Assembly: GCF_005239095.1 (NCBI RefSeq)
Contig: NZ_SZUA01000002.1
Span: forward strand, 868,001 to 932,000
Length of the DNA stretch: 64,000 nt
Direction of reading: 5' to 3'
Source of the DNA: Luteimonas gilva
GTDB taxonomy: Bacteria > Pseudomonadota > Gammaproteobacteria > Xanthomonadales > Xanthomonadaceae
The translations under genes were made by a program, and so were the position numbers. A model generated the notes under the pieces. That model ran no database searches and was not told the DNA's origin. It worked only from the letters and a program-made list of their open reading frames with translations. This document shows positions 33,060-41,983 of the stretch, piece after piece (within the stretch, counting starts at the first letter, position 1; each line of letters starts with the position of its first letter).

Positions 33060-34859
33060 ATGAGCGCGACGACAGAACATTTCGGCAAACATCCGGGCGC
33101 GGTCCCGACAGGCAGCCAACTGCAGGCGCTGAACCAGTGGGTATTGGAAACGGCGATGCTGACCGAACCGGCCCGCATCCATTGGTGCGACGGCAGCGAC
33201 AGCGAATTCGAAGACCTGATCGCGCAGATGCAGGCCGACGGCAGCTTGCTGCCGCTGAATCCGGATACCCACCCGAACAGCTGGCTGCACCGTTCCGATC
33301 CGGACGACGTGGCGCGCGTCGAGCACCTCACTTTCGTCTGCACCGCCGACCGCGACGTCGCCGGCCCCAACAACCATTGGATGGCGCCCGACGAAGCGCA
33401 CGTCAAGATGGACGCGCTGTTCGCCGGCTGCATGCGCGGCCGCACGATGTACGTGATTCCGTATTGCATGGGCCCGATCGATTCGCCGCTGGCGCGTTGC
33501 GGCGTGGAGATCACCGATTCGCCGTACGTGGTCGCCAACATGCGCATCATGACGCGCATGGGCGCCGCGGCGCTGGCGCGGATCGAGCGCGAGGGCAGCT
33601 TCGTGCGCGGCTTGCATTCGACGGGCGAGCTCGACCCCGAGCGCCGCTTCATCATGCATTTCCCCGAAGAGCTGCTGATCCAGAGCTACGGTTCTGGCTA
33701 CGGCGGCAACGCCTTGCTGGGCAAGAAATGCCACGCGCTGCGCATCGCTTCCTACCAAGCGCGGCAGGAAGGCTGGCTGGCCGAGCACATGCTGATCGTC
33801 GGCATCGAGAATCCGCAAGGCGAGACCCACTACATCGCCGCGGCCTTCCCCAGCGCCTGCGGCAAGACCAATCTGGCGATGCTGATTCCGCCGGAAAGCT
33901 ATCGGAAAGCGGGCTGGAAGGTGTGGACGGTCGGCGACGACATCTGCTGGATGCGGCCGGGCGCCGACGGGCGCTTGTACGCGATCAATCCCGAGGCCGG
34001 CTATTTCGGCGTCGCTCCGGGCACGTCCGACAAGTCCAATCCGAACGCGCTGGCTTCGATCCAGCGCGACACCATCTTCACCAACGTTGCCACCACGCAC
34101 GATCAACAACCGTGGTGGGAAGGCCTGGACGATCGCGTGCCGGCGAAAGATTGGCAGGGCCGCGACTACGCGCCCGGCAACGGCCCGGCGGCGCATCCCA
34201 ACTCGCGCTTCACCGTCAGCGCCAAGCAGTGCCCCAGCTATTCGCCGGAGGCCGAGAATCCGCAAGGCGTGCCGATCAGCGCCATCGTCTTCGGCGGCCG
34301 CCGCGCTTCGCTCGTGCCGCTGGTGTTCGAGGCGCGCGATTGGACCCACGGCGTGCTGATCGGCGCGTCGATGGGTTCGGAGACCACCGCTGCGGCCACT
34401 GGCGCGGTCGGCGTGATGCGCCGCGACCCGATGGCGATGAAGCCGTTCTGCGGCTACAACTTCGCCGACTACTTCGCGCATTGGTTGTCGTTCGACAAGC
34501 CGGACGCGAAGCTGCCGAAGATCTTCCACGTCAACTGGTTCCGCAAAGGCGACGACGGCAAATTCCTGTGGCCCGGCTTCGGCGACAACATGCGGGTGCT
34601 GGAGTGGATGATCGGCCGCGTCGAAGATCGCGCCGATGCGCTCGATACGCCGATCGGCCGCCTGCCGCGTGCGGAAGACCTGAATCTGGAAGGCGCGGCG
34701 CTCAGCGCCGAAGCGCGCGAAAAGCTGTTCGCCGTCGATCGCGACGCTTGGCGCGCGGAGAGCGAAAACATCGCGGCGTATTTGCAGGACTATGGCGATC
34801 GCGTACCCGCAGCGCTGCATGCGGAACGAGCGCGCTTGGCCGAACGACTGAAAACCTGA
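33060..34859 (+). CDS. pckG: Phosphoenolpyruvate carboxykinase (GTP)
   Basis: A 599-residue enzyme of the GTP-dependent type, which converts oxaloacetate to phosphoenolpyruvate in gluconeogenesis. The catalytic P-loop is FPSACGKTN at residues 263-271, with the reactive Cys267 of the GTP class. The substrate-binding region YCMGPIDSPLARCG is at about 135-148, and MRIMTRMG follows. It fits beside fadE: growth on fatty acids needs gluconeogenesis from acetyl-CoA-derived oxaloacetate. A hairpin terminator follows 23 bases after the stop. Confidence 0.95.
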   Translation: MSATTEHFGKHPGAVPTGSQLQALNQWVLETAMLTEPARIHWCDGSDSEFEDLIAQMQADGSLLPLNPDTHPNSWLHRSDPDDVARVEHLTFVCTADRDVAGPNNHWMAPDEAHVKMDALFAGCMRGRTMYVIPYCMGPIDSPLARCGVEITDSPYVVANMRIMTRMGAAALARIEREGSFVRGLHSTGELDPERRFIMHFPEELLIQSYGSGYGGNALLGKKCHALRIASYQARQEGWLAEHMLIVGIENPQGETHYIAAAFPSACGKTNLAMLIPPESYRKAGWKVWTVGDDICWMRPGADGRLYAINPEAGYFGVAPGTSDKSNPNALASIQRDTIFTNVATTHDQQPWWEGLDDRVPAKDWQGRDYAPGNGPAAHPNSRFTVSAKQCPSYSPEAENPQGVPISAIVFGGRRASLVPLVFEARDWTHGVLIGASMGSETTAAATGAVGVMRRDPMAMKPFCGYNFADYFAHWLSFDKPDAKLPKIFHVNWFRKGDDGKFLWPGFGDNMRVLEWMIGRVEDRADALDTPIGRLPRAEDLNLEGAALSAEAREKLFAVDRDAWRAESENIAAYLQDYGDRVPAALHAERARLAERLKT

Positions 34860-34882
34860 TTCCCGCAAATCGGGATCGAAAG

Positions 34883-34908
34883 AGGCCCGCATCCGCGGGC
34901 CTTTTTAT
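34883..34908 (+). terminator. Terminator of pckG
   Basis: AGGCCCGC (34883-34890) pairs with GCGGGCCT around a four-base loop and is followed by TTTTT. It is a compact intrinsic terminator. Confidence 0.9.
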
Positions 34909-35187
34909 TGCGTTCGTTTTTGCCGGCAGGGGCTCGGCATAGGCCGAAAGTCATGGTCTACATGGCCATAGATCTATCCATTTGGTCACAGTTTTCGACC
35001 GACGAACGCGCATGGGCCACTCAAAAAGGGCTAAATGCTTGCCTAATTTCTTGCTGCGTCGCAGCAATAGATTTGGCCATACCAGACCGAATGGCTCTCG
35101 AATCAAGGTCTTAAGCGCTCTTGGACTGAACGAACGTATGACGAATCCTGAATCGGCCGCTTAGCTGGTCAAATTAAGGCTGAGGGG
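34909..35187. other. Gene-free upstream region of the first Oar-like receptor
   Basis: No convincing gene is seen. The region is less GC-rich than its surroundings. GTCATGGTCTACATGGCC at 34950-34967 is, read on the other strand, GGCCATGTAGACCATGAC; its ACCATGAC part recurs twice upstream of the second receptor (38532 and 38616). TTTGGCCATACCAGACC lies near 35071. These may be binding sites for a shared regulator of the receptor pair. Confidence 0.4.
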
Positions 35188-35233
35188 CTTGTTAAGGATT
35201 TGTTGGCTGGTCTATAGTCGGCCGGTCATGCCG
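35188..35233 (+). promoter_or_regulatory. Promoter of the first Oar-like receptor
   Basis: TTGTTA (35189-35194) and TATAGT (35213-35218) are spaced 18 bases. The block from 35188 to 35233 is almost identical to 38710-38755 upstream of the second receptor gene (two differences), including the downstream GGCCGGTCATGCCG. Its conservation, where the rest of both leaders has diverged, marks it as the functional promoter and 5' leader start. Confidence 0.75.
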
Positions 35234-35297
35234 TCTTTCGGCTCTTGACGTGTATGCATTTCTTTTAGGGTCAACTGTCCCATGGGGGTTACAAACA

Positions 35298-38200
35298 ATG
35301 GCTTCTAACTACCTTGCCAAAGGCCTGAAGCGGAGCGCGCTGACCGTTGCACTCGGTCTGAGCTTCGTCGGCGGCGTCCAGGCGCAGACCAACACCGCAG
35401 GCGCGGTGACCGGTCGTGCGGCTTCCGGCGACACCATCACGGTCGCCAATCCGGCTACCGGCTTCACCCGTACCATCACTGTGGGCGCAGACGGCAACTA
35501 CCGCTTCTCGCAGTTGCCGACCGGCCAATACACCATCACCCGCAACAACGGTTCTCCGCGCAACGTCACGGTCAACGTGGGCACCAACGCCAACGTCGAT
35601 TTCGTCGCTGCCGGAGGCGACGCAACCGAGCTCGGCACCGTTACGGTCGTCGGTACCGGCGCGGTCAACCCGATCGACATCTCGTCGGTGGAGTCGACCA
35701 CGATCCTGACCGCCGAGCAGATCAAGAAAATCCCGGTCGCGCAGAACACCACCGCGGTGGCGTTGCTGGCTCCGGGCACCGTTCGCGGCGACGCCGCGTT
35801 CGGCAACCTGGCTTCGTTCGGCGGTTCGTCCGTCGCCGAAAACCAGTACTACCTCAACGGCTTCAACATCACCAACTCGTTCCGCAGCCTGAACTTCGCT
35901 GCGGTGCCGTTCGAAGCGATCGCCGAACAGCAGATCAAGACCGGCGGCTACGGCGCGGAATTCGGCCGTTCGTTGGGCGGCGTGATCAACCAGATCTCCA
36001 AGCGCGGCACCAACGAGTTCCACGCCGGCGGCAACGTGTACTACATCCCGGAAGATCTGACCGAGGAAACCAAGAACACGTTCTATTCGAATCCGCTGAC
36101 CCCGGACAGCTTCGGCCAGCTCCGCAGCGACAACTCGAAGGACAACGGCTGGCAGTACACCGCCAACGTCTGGGCCAGCGGCGCGCTGATCAAGGACAAG
36201 CTGTTCGCCTACGGCTTGGTGTCCTACAACAAGCAGGAAGCCGATGCTTGGGGCAGCGTGTTGGCCACCGGCAACACCACCACCGAAACCAAGAGCCCGA
36301 AGTGGTTGGTGAAGTTGGACTGGAACATCACCGACAACCACATCCTCGAATTCACCGGCTTCTCGGATAAGCAGAAGCAGTACGTCGACAGCTACCTCAA
36401 CGACGTCGGCAAGCTCAACCGCACTCAGTTCCTGGGCACGACCCTGAACGAGCAGGGCGGCGAGAACTACGTCCTGAAGTACACCGGCTACCTGACCGAC
36501 AGCTTCACCTTGTCGGTGCTCGCCGGCCACGGCGAATTCTCGCGCGCGACCGAGCTGATCGCTCCGGATGGCCGTCACATCACCTACGACGGCAACATCA
36601 ACGCTCCGGCCCAGCCCGGCTGCCCGGTCATCATCGACAGCCGTCCGGGTTATCGCGTGACTTCCACCGGCGCTTACAAGAGCACCTGTAACGTCAGCGG
36701 CGGCCAGCTGAACCGTAAGGATTCCGGCGACACCCGCGACCAGTTCCGCCTCGACGCCGAATGGCAGTTGGGCGACCACCTGCTCCGCTTCGGTTACGAC
36801 CGCGACGATTACGAGTCCATCGCCGGCGTGGCGATCGAAGGCGGCTACCAGTGGACCTTCCTGACCAGCAACGGTCCGGACGGCGCGCCGAACACCGGCG
36901 ACGAGTTCGACATCGCCCGCAAGCAGTACTTCAGCCAGGGTTCGACGGTCAAGGTCAAGCAGCACGCGTACTACATCGAAGACAGCTGGAACATCACCGA
37001 CAACTTCATCGCCTACCTCGGCGGCCGTTGGGATACCTTCGAGAACATCAACGGCCAGGGCGCCACGTACGTCAAGATCAACAACCAGTTCGGTCCGCGT
37101 CTGGGCTTCTCCTGGGACGTGTTCGGCGACTCGACGTTCAAGGTGTTCGGTAACGCCGGCCGCTACGCGCTGCCGCTGACTCCGTCGGTGGCTGTCCGCG
37201 GCGCTTCCGCGTCGCTGTTCAGCCGCGAAGACTTCACCTTCACCGGCGTCAACCCGACTACGGGCGAGCCGACGGGTACGACCTCGCGCGGCAACTTCCG
37301 TTATTTGAACGGCGAAGACGGCCATCCGAAGGAAGCTCGCGCCATCGCGTCCAAGAACCTCGATCCGATGTATCAGGACGAGTACATCTTGGGCTTCCAG
37401 AAGCAGCTGACCGATCACTTCTCGATGGGCGTTCGCGGCATCTTCCGCGACCTGAAGGCGGCGATCGACGACAACTGCGATTACACGGCGATCCTCGACG
37501 CCCATCCGGGTGCGGCCTTCGAACTGCCGAACCCCGGCTTCCCGTACTGCCGCATGTTCAACCCGGGCGAAGACGCGGTCTTCGAAACCGATTTGAACAA
37601 CGACGGCCATTGGGTCACGGACACCATCCCGGGCGCCCGCCTGTCGCCGAAGGCCAAGCGCACCTACTCCGCGCTTGAAGTCTTCTTCGACGGCAACTGG
37701 GACAAGCTGTTCCTGCAGGGTTCGTACACCTACGCCAAGTCGAAGGGCAACACCGAAGGCGGCGTGAAGTCGGATATCGGCCAGGCCGATACCAACGTCA
37801 CCCAGGACTTCGACTACATCGAGCTGACCCGCGATACGTACGGCTACCTGCCGAACGACCGTCGCCACAGCTTGAAGCTGTTCGGCAGCTACCAGATGAC
37901 CGACGAGTGGGCGGTGGGCGCCAACTTGCTGGTGCAGTCGGGCCGTCCGCTGAACTGCTTGGGCGTGTTCGATACGAACCCGGGCCCGGTGTACGCGCCG
38001 CATCCGTACGGTTCGTCGTTCATGCGTTGCGGCACCACCACCGCCGGCGGCGCCAACGACGCGACGGTCGTCGCCCGCCCGCGCGGCACGGCCGGCCGTC
38101 TGCCTTGGACCAACCAGATCGACTTGAACGTGGCCTACACGCCGAACTGGGCCGAGGGCCTGACGCTGAAGATGGACATCTTCAATGTCCTGAACTCGCA

Positions 38201-38327
38201 GAAGGTGACCTCGGTGATCGAAACCGCAGAAGTGGCGGCCACGGGCAATCCGTCGTCGACCTACTTGCTGCCGGCTTCGTTCCAGGCTCCGCGCCAGGTC
38301 CGCTTCATGGTTCAGTACGACTTCTGA
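35298..38327 (+). CDS. Oar-like TonB-dependent receptor, copy 1
   Basis: A 1009-residue outer-membrane protein. Signal peptide residues 1-30 end in FVGGVQAQ. A carboxypeptidase-regulatory-like (transthyretin-type) domain follows (~31-110: TITVANPATGFTRTITVGAD, QLPTGQYTI), then the plug (~130-270, VESTTILTAEQIKKIPVAQN) and a large barrel ending FMVQYDF. Oar-like receptors of this type import or handle peptides, proteins or glycans; the ligand is unknown. The ATG at 35298 follows a GGGGG-type ribosome-binding site; a GTG start further upstream would add no signal peptide feature. It forms a tandem pair with the gene at 38819, with long stretches of identical protein sequence. Confidence 0.88.
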   Translation: MASNYLAKGLKRSALTVALGLSFVGGVQAQTNTAGAVTGRAASGDTITVANPATGFTRTITVGADGNYRFSQLPTGQYTITRNNGSPRNVTVNVGTNANVDFVAAGGDATELGTVTVVGTGAVNPIDISSVESTTILTAEQIKKIPVAQNTTAVALLAPGTVRGDAAFGNLASFGGSSVAENQYYLNGFNITNSFRSLNFAAVPFEAIAEQQIKTGGYGAEFGRSLGGVINQISKRGTNEFHAGGNVYYIPEDLTEETKNTFYSNPLTPDSFGQLRSDNSKDNGWQYTANVWASGALIKDKLFAYGLVSYNKQEADAWGSVLATGNTTTETKSPKWLVKLDWNITDNHILEFTGFSDKQKQYVDSYLNDVGKLNRTQFLGTTLNEQGGENYVLKYTGYLTDSFTLSVLAGHGEFSRATELIAPDGRHITYDGNINAPAQPGCPVIIDSRPGYRVTSTGAYKSTCNVSGGQLNRKDSGDTRDQFRLDAEWQLGDHLLRFGYDRDDYESIAGVAIEGGYQWTFLTSNGPDGAPNTGDEFDIARKQYFSQGSTVKVKQHAYYIEDSWNITDNFIAYLGGRWDTFENINGQGATYVKINNQFGPRLGFSWDVFGDSTFKVFGNAGRYALPLTPSVAVRGASASLFSREDFTFTGVNPTTGEPTGTTSRGNFRYLNGEDGHPKEARAIASKNLDPMYQDEYILGFQKQLTDHFSMGVRGIFRDLKAAIDDNCDYTAILDAHPGAAFELPNPGFPYCRMFNPGEDAVFETDLNNDGHWVTDTIPGARLSPKAKRTYSALEVFFDGNWDKLFLQGSYTYAKSKGNTEGGVKSDIGQADTNVTQDFDYIELTRDTYGYLPNDRRHSLKLFGSYQMTDEWAVGANLLVQSGRPLNCLGVFDTNPGPVYAPHPYGSSFMRCGTTTAGGANDATVVARPRGTAGRLPWTNQIDLNVAYTPNWAEGLTLKMDIFNVLNSQKVTSVIETAEVAATGNPSSTYLLPASFQAPRQVRFMVQYDF

Positions 38328-38357
38328 TAAGCGGTATATATAGACTGTTGACCTTTA

Positions 38358-38389
38358 GCCGCCGGCCTTCGGGCCGGCGGTTTTTTATT
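38358..38389 (+). terminator. Terminator of receptor copy 1
   Basis: GCCGCCGGCC-TTCG-GGCCGGCGG followed by TTTTTT is a very stable UUCG-capped hairpin, 31 bases after the receptor stop. The two receptors are therefore separate transcripts. Confidence 0.92.
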
Positions 38390-38709
38390 GCCCGCGGTCC
38401 GTAGGGTTTCTCGCGCATCGGAGCGGCGATGCTTCGGTTTCGCGACGGCTTCGCTTCAGCTCGGGTCTTCGCGAGCGCGCTCGCTCATTACCGGCGCATG
38501 AACGCCGGGGCTGGATAGGTCATCTCTCAAGACCATGACTTATGGCCTATAAAAATCGACAAACAGATCCTTCTTATCGTTCTAACGCCCATTAAGTAAC
38601 GGCGCCCGATACAAAACCATGACTAATGGCATGGTGACCGTAGGCACAAGCGCACACCCAGTATTGGGAGTATGTGACTGATTTATAAGAAAATTTTTGT
38701 GCATTAACC
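38390..38709. other. Gene-free upstream region of the second Oar-like receptor
   Basis: No gene is seen. Two near-identical direct repeats, ACCATGACTTATGGCC (38532-38547) and ACCATGACTAATGGC (38616-38630), are 84 bases apart, and the second continues into ATGGTGACC, forming a partial palindrome. Related sequence is upstream of the first receptor at 34950. The spacing equals eight helical turns, which would suit a DNA-looping regulator. Confidence 0.45.
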
Positions 38710-38755
38710 CTTGTTAAGGATTTGTTGACTGGCCTATAGTCGGCCGGTCATGCCG
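38710..38755 (+). promoter_or_regulatory. Promoter of the second Oar-like receptor
   Basis: TTGTTA (38711-38716) and TATAGT (38735-38740) with an 18-base spacer, in the 46-base block shared with the first receptor. The start codon is about 70 bases beyond the probable transcription start. Confidence 0.75.
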
Positions 38756-38818
38756 CTATTTCGGCCCTGACTCCACTTGCAGTTTTTTCAGGTCAACAGT
38801 CCCAATGGGGGTTACACA

Positions 38819-41800
38819 ATGGCTTCTAAGCACCTTATCCAAGGCTTGAAGCGGAGCGCGCTGACCGTTGCACTCGGTCTGAGCTTCGTGGGCGCCGTCC
38901 AGGCGCAGACCAATACCGCGGGTGCGGTGGGCGGTCGCGCTACTGCCGGCGACACCATCACCGTCAGCAATCCGGCGACGGGCTTCACCCGCACCATCAC
39001 GGTCGGCGCAGACGGCACCTACCGCTTCGCGCAGCTGCCCACCGGCCAGTACACGGTCAGCCGCAACAACGGCAGCCCGCGCACGGTCAACGTGAGCGTC
39101 GGCGGCACCCAGAACGTCGATTTCGTGGCCGCTGGCGGCGGCGACGCGCAGACCCTCGACACCGTGACGGTCGTCGGTTCCGGCGCGGTCAACCCGATCG
39201 ACATTTCGTCGGTGGAGTCGACCACGATCCTGACCGCCGAGCAGATCAAGAAAATCCCGGTCGCGCAGAACACCACCGCGGTGGCGCTGCTGGCCCCGGG
39301 CACCGTCCGCGGCGACGGCGCGTTCGGCAACCTGGCTTCGTTCGGCGGTTCGTCCGTCGCCGAAAACCAGTACTACATCAACGGCTTCAACATCACCAAC
39401 TCGTTCCGCAGCCTGAACTTCTCGCAGGTGCCGTTCGAAGCGATCGCCGAACAGCAGATCAAGACCGGCGGCTACGGCGCGGAATTCGGCCGTTCGCTGG
39501 GCGGCGTGATCAACCAGATCACCAAGCGCGGCACCAACGAGTTCCACGCCGGCGGCAACATCTACTACACCCCGGAAGAGCTGTCCGAAACCAGCCCGGA
39601 CGCCTACCTCTCCAATCCGCTGTCGCCGAACTTCGGCAGGCTGCGTAGCGACAACTCGAAGGACAACGGCTGGCAGTACACCGCCAACGCCTGGGCCAGC
39701 GGCGCGCTGGTCAAGGACAAGCTGTTCGCCTACGCCTTGATCTCCTACGGCAAGCAGAACAACGACGCCTGGGGCGCGGTGAACACGGACCAGAATACCG
39801 CGACGGAGCAGAAGAATCCGAAGTGGCTGTTGAAGATGGACTGGAACATCACCGACAACCACATCCTCGAGTTGACGGCGTTCTCGGACAAGTCCAAGCA
39901 GTACATCGACACCTACAACAACACCCCGGGCCAGACCGACCGCTTCAACTTCATCGGTACGACCTACAACGAGCAGGGCGGCGAGAACTACGTCCTGAAG
40001 TACACCGGCTACCTGACCGACACCTTCACCCTGTCGGCCCTGGCCGGCCGCGGCGAATTCTCGCGCTCGCAGAAGCTGATCGCTCCGGACGGCTCGGTCG
40101 CTTCCTACGACGGCAACATCCACAATCCGGACCAGCCGGGCTGCCCGATCGTGGGCGACGGCCGCAGCGCCGCTCGCATCGCCGCCACCGGTCTGTACTC
40201 GAGCTCGTGCAACATCAGCGGCGGCCAGCTCAACCGCCTCGACTCGGGCGACACCCGCAAGCAGTACCGCCTCGACGCCGAATGGCAGTTGGGCGACCAC
40301 CTGATCCGCTTCGGTTACGATCGCGACGACTACGAGTCCATCGCCGGCGTGGCGCTGGAAGGCGGCTCGCAGTGGACCTACCTGACCGACGACCACGGCA
40401 CGGACGACGAGTCCGACGACACCGACATCGTCCAGCAGCAGATCTTCAGCCAGGGTTCGACGGTCAAGGTCAAGCAGCACGCGTACTACATCGAAGACAG
40501 CTGGAACATCACCGACAACTTCATCGCCTACATCGGCGGCCGTTGGGATACCTTCGAGAACATCAACGGCATCGGCGCCACCTACGTCAAGATCAAGGAC
40601 CAGTTCGGTCCGCGTCTGGGCTTCTCGTGGGACGTGTTCGGCGACTCGACGTTCAAGGTGTTCGGTAACGCCGGCCGCTACGCGCTGCCGCTCACCCCGA
40701 GCGTGGCCGTCCGCGGCGCCTCGGCTTCGATCTTCAGCGTCGAAACCTTCACCTTCACCGGCGTCAATCCGGTCACCGGCGAGCCGACGGGCTTGGTCTC
40801 CAACGGCGACCAGTTCTTCGCCAACGGCGAGGACGGCTTCGCCAAGGCGCCGCAGGCGATCGCTTCGAAGAACCTCGATCCGATGTACCAGGACGAGTAC
40901 ATCCTGGGCTTCCAGAAGCAGCTGACCGACCACTTCTCGATCGGCGTTCGCGGCATCTTCCGTGATCTGAAGGCGGCGATCGACGACAACTGCGATGCCG
41001 GCGCGCTGTTGACCGCCGCGGGCTTCCAGAACGTCGGCGGCCATTGGATGCGCGGCGGCCGCGAGGCCGTGCTGCCGAATCCGGGCTTCCCTTACTGCCG
41101 CATGTTCAACCCCGGCAACGACGCGGTGTGGGTCACGGACTTCTTCAACGACGGCAATTTCGAGACCACCACGGTTCCGGGTTCGGCGCTGGCGCCGAAG
41201 GCCAAGCGCACTTACTCCGCGCTTGAAGTCTTCTTCGACGGCAACTGGGACAAGCTGTTCCTGCAGGGTTCGTACACCTACGCCAAGTCGAAGGGCAACA
41301 CCGAAGGCGGCGTGAAGTCGGATATCGGCCAAGGCGACACCAGCACCACCCAGGACTTCGACTACCTGGAGTTGATGACGGACACCTACGGCTATCTGCC
41401 GAACGACCGTCGTCACAGCCTGAAGCTGTTCGGCAGCTACCAGCTGACCGACGAGTGGGCGGTGGGCGCCAACTTGCTGGTGCAGTCGGGCCGTCCGGTG
41501 AACTGCTTCGGCGTGCTCGACCTGGATCCGGGTCCGGATTACGTCCCCCACCAGTACGGCGGTGCGTTCATGCGTTGCGGCCCGACCACCCGTGGCGGTT
41601 CGAACGACACGAGCGTGGCTGTACCGCGCGGCACCAAGGGCCGTCTGCCTTGGACCAACCAGATCGATTTGAACGTCGCTTACACGCCGAACTGGGCGGA
41701 AGGCCTCACGCTGAAGATGGACATCTTCAACGTGCTGAACTCGCGTAAGGTCACTTCGGTGAACGAAGTCGCCGAAGTCCGCGCGACCGGTCTGCCGAGC

Positions 41801-41872
41801 CAGACCTACCTGCTGCCGCTCACCTGGCAGCAGCCGCGTCAGGTCCGTTTCATGGTCCAGTACGACTTCTGA
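38819..41872 (+). CDS. Oar-like TonB-dependent receptor, copy 2
   Basis: A 1017-residue receptor, very like the copy at 35298. The signal peptide (ALTVALGLSFVGAVQAQ), the N-terminal transthyretin-like domain and the plug are nearly the same, and many barrel segments are identical (STVKVKQHAYYIEDSWNITD, FLQGSYTYAKSKGNTEGGVK). The differences are concentrated in a few stretches that probably are extracellular loops, for example around residues 205-225, 540-560 and 730-770, where copy 2 has LLTAAGFQNVGGHWMRGG. The two may therefore bind related but different ligands. The ribosome-binding site is AATGGGGG, and the ATG at 38819 is the only one that gives the signal peptide. Confidence 0.88.
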   Translation: MASKHLIQGLKRSALTVALGLSFVGAVQAQTNTAGAVGGRATAGDTITVSNPATGFTRTITVGADGTYRFAQLPTGQYTVSRNNGSPRTVNVSVGGTQNVDFVAAGGGDAQTLDTVTVVGSGAVNPIDISSVESTTILTAEQIKKIPVAQNTTAVALLAPGTVRGDGAFGNLASFGGSSVAENQYYINGFNITNSFRSLNFSQVPFEAIAEQQIKTGGYGAEFGRSLGGVINQITKRGTNEFHAGGNIYYTPEELSETSPDAYLSNPLSPNFGRLRSDNSKDNGWQYTANAWASGALVKDKLFAYALISYGKQNNDAWGAVNTDQNTATEQKNPKWLLKMDWNITDNHILELTAFSDKSKQYIDTYNNTPGQTDRFNFIGTTYNEQGGENYVLKYTGYLTDTFTLSALAGRGEFSRSQKLIAPDGSVASYDGNIHNPDQPGCPIVGDGRSAARIAATGLYSSSCNISGGQLNRLDSGDTRKQYRLDAEWQLGDHLIRFGYDRDDYESIAGVALEGGSQWTYLTDDHGTDDESDDTDIVQQQIFSQGSTVKVKQHAYYIEDSWNITDNFIAYIGGRWDTFENINGIGATYVKIKDQFGPRLGFSWDVFGDSTFKVFGNAGRYALPLTPSVAVRGASASIFSVETFTFTGVNPVTGEPTGLVSNGDQFFANGEDGFAKAPQAIASKNLDPMYQDEYILGFQKQLTDHFSIGVRGIFRDLKAAIDDNCDAGALLTAAGFQNVGGHWMRGGREAVLPNPGFPYCRMFNPGNDAVWVTDFFNDGNFETTTVPGSALAPKAKRTYSALEVFFDGNWDKLFLQGSYTYAKSKGNTEGGVKSDIGQGDTSTTQDFDYLELMTDTYGYLPNDRRHSLKLFGSYQLTDEWAVGANLLVQSGRPVNCFGVLDLDPGPDYVPHQYGGAFMRCGPTTRGGSNDTSVAVPRGTKGRLPWTNQIDLNVAYTPNWAEGLTLKMDIFNVLNSRKVTSVNEVAEVRATGLPSQTYLLPLTWQQPRQVRFMVQYDF

Positions 41873-41897
41873 TCCGGTAACGTCAGTGCTGCAAGCA

Positions 41898-41927
41898 AGT
41901 GGCCGCCTTCGGGCGGCCACTTTTTTT
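41898..41927 (+). terminator. Terminator of receptor copy 2
   Basis: AGTGGCCGCC-TTCG-GGCGGCCACT (41898-41921) followed by a T run to 41927. A UUCG-capped hairpin like the one after copy 1. It separates the receptor from the sulfotransferase genes, which need their own promoter in the remaining 56 bases or read-through. Confidence 0.92.
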
Positions 41928-41983
41928 CCGGGGCTGCGGGCGCCCGGTCCGGTATCCTAGGGGCTTAGCTTCCGGACCACCCC

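Noticed and set aside
35289-41920. Very long open frames (about 900 and 1050 codons) on the minus strand opposite both Oar-like receptor genes
   Set aside because: They mirror the coding strand of high-GC genes, have compositions rich in Val, Arg, Gln and His without recognisable domains, and lack ribosome-binding sites. The plus-strand receptors are complete with signal peptides.
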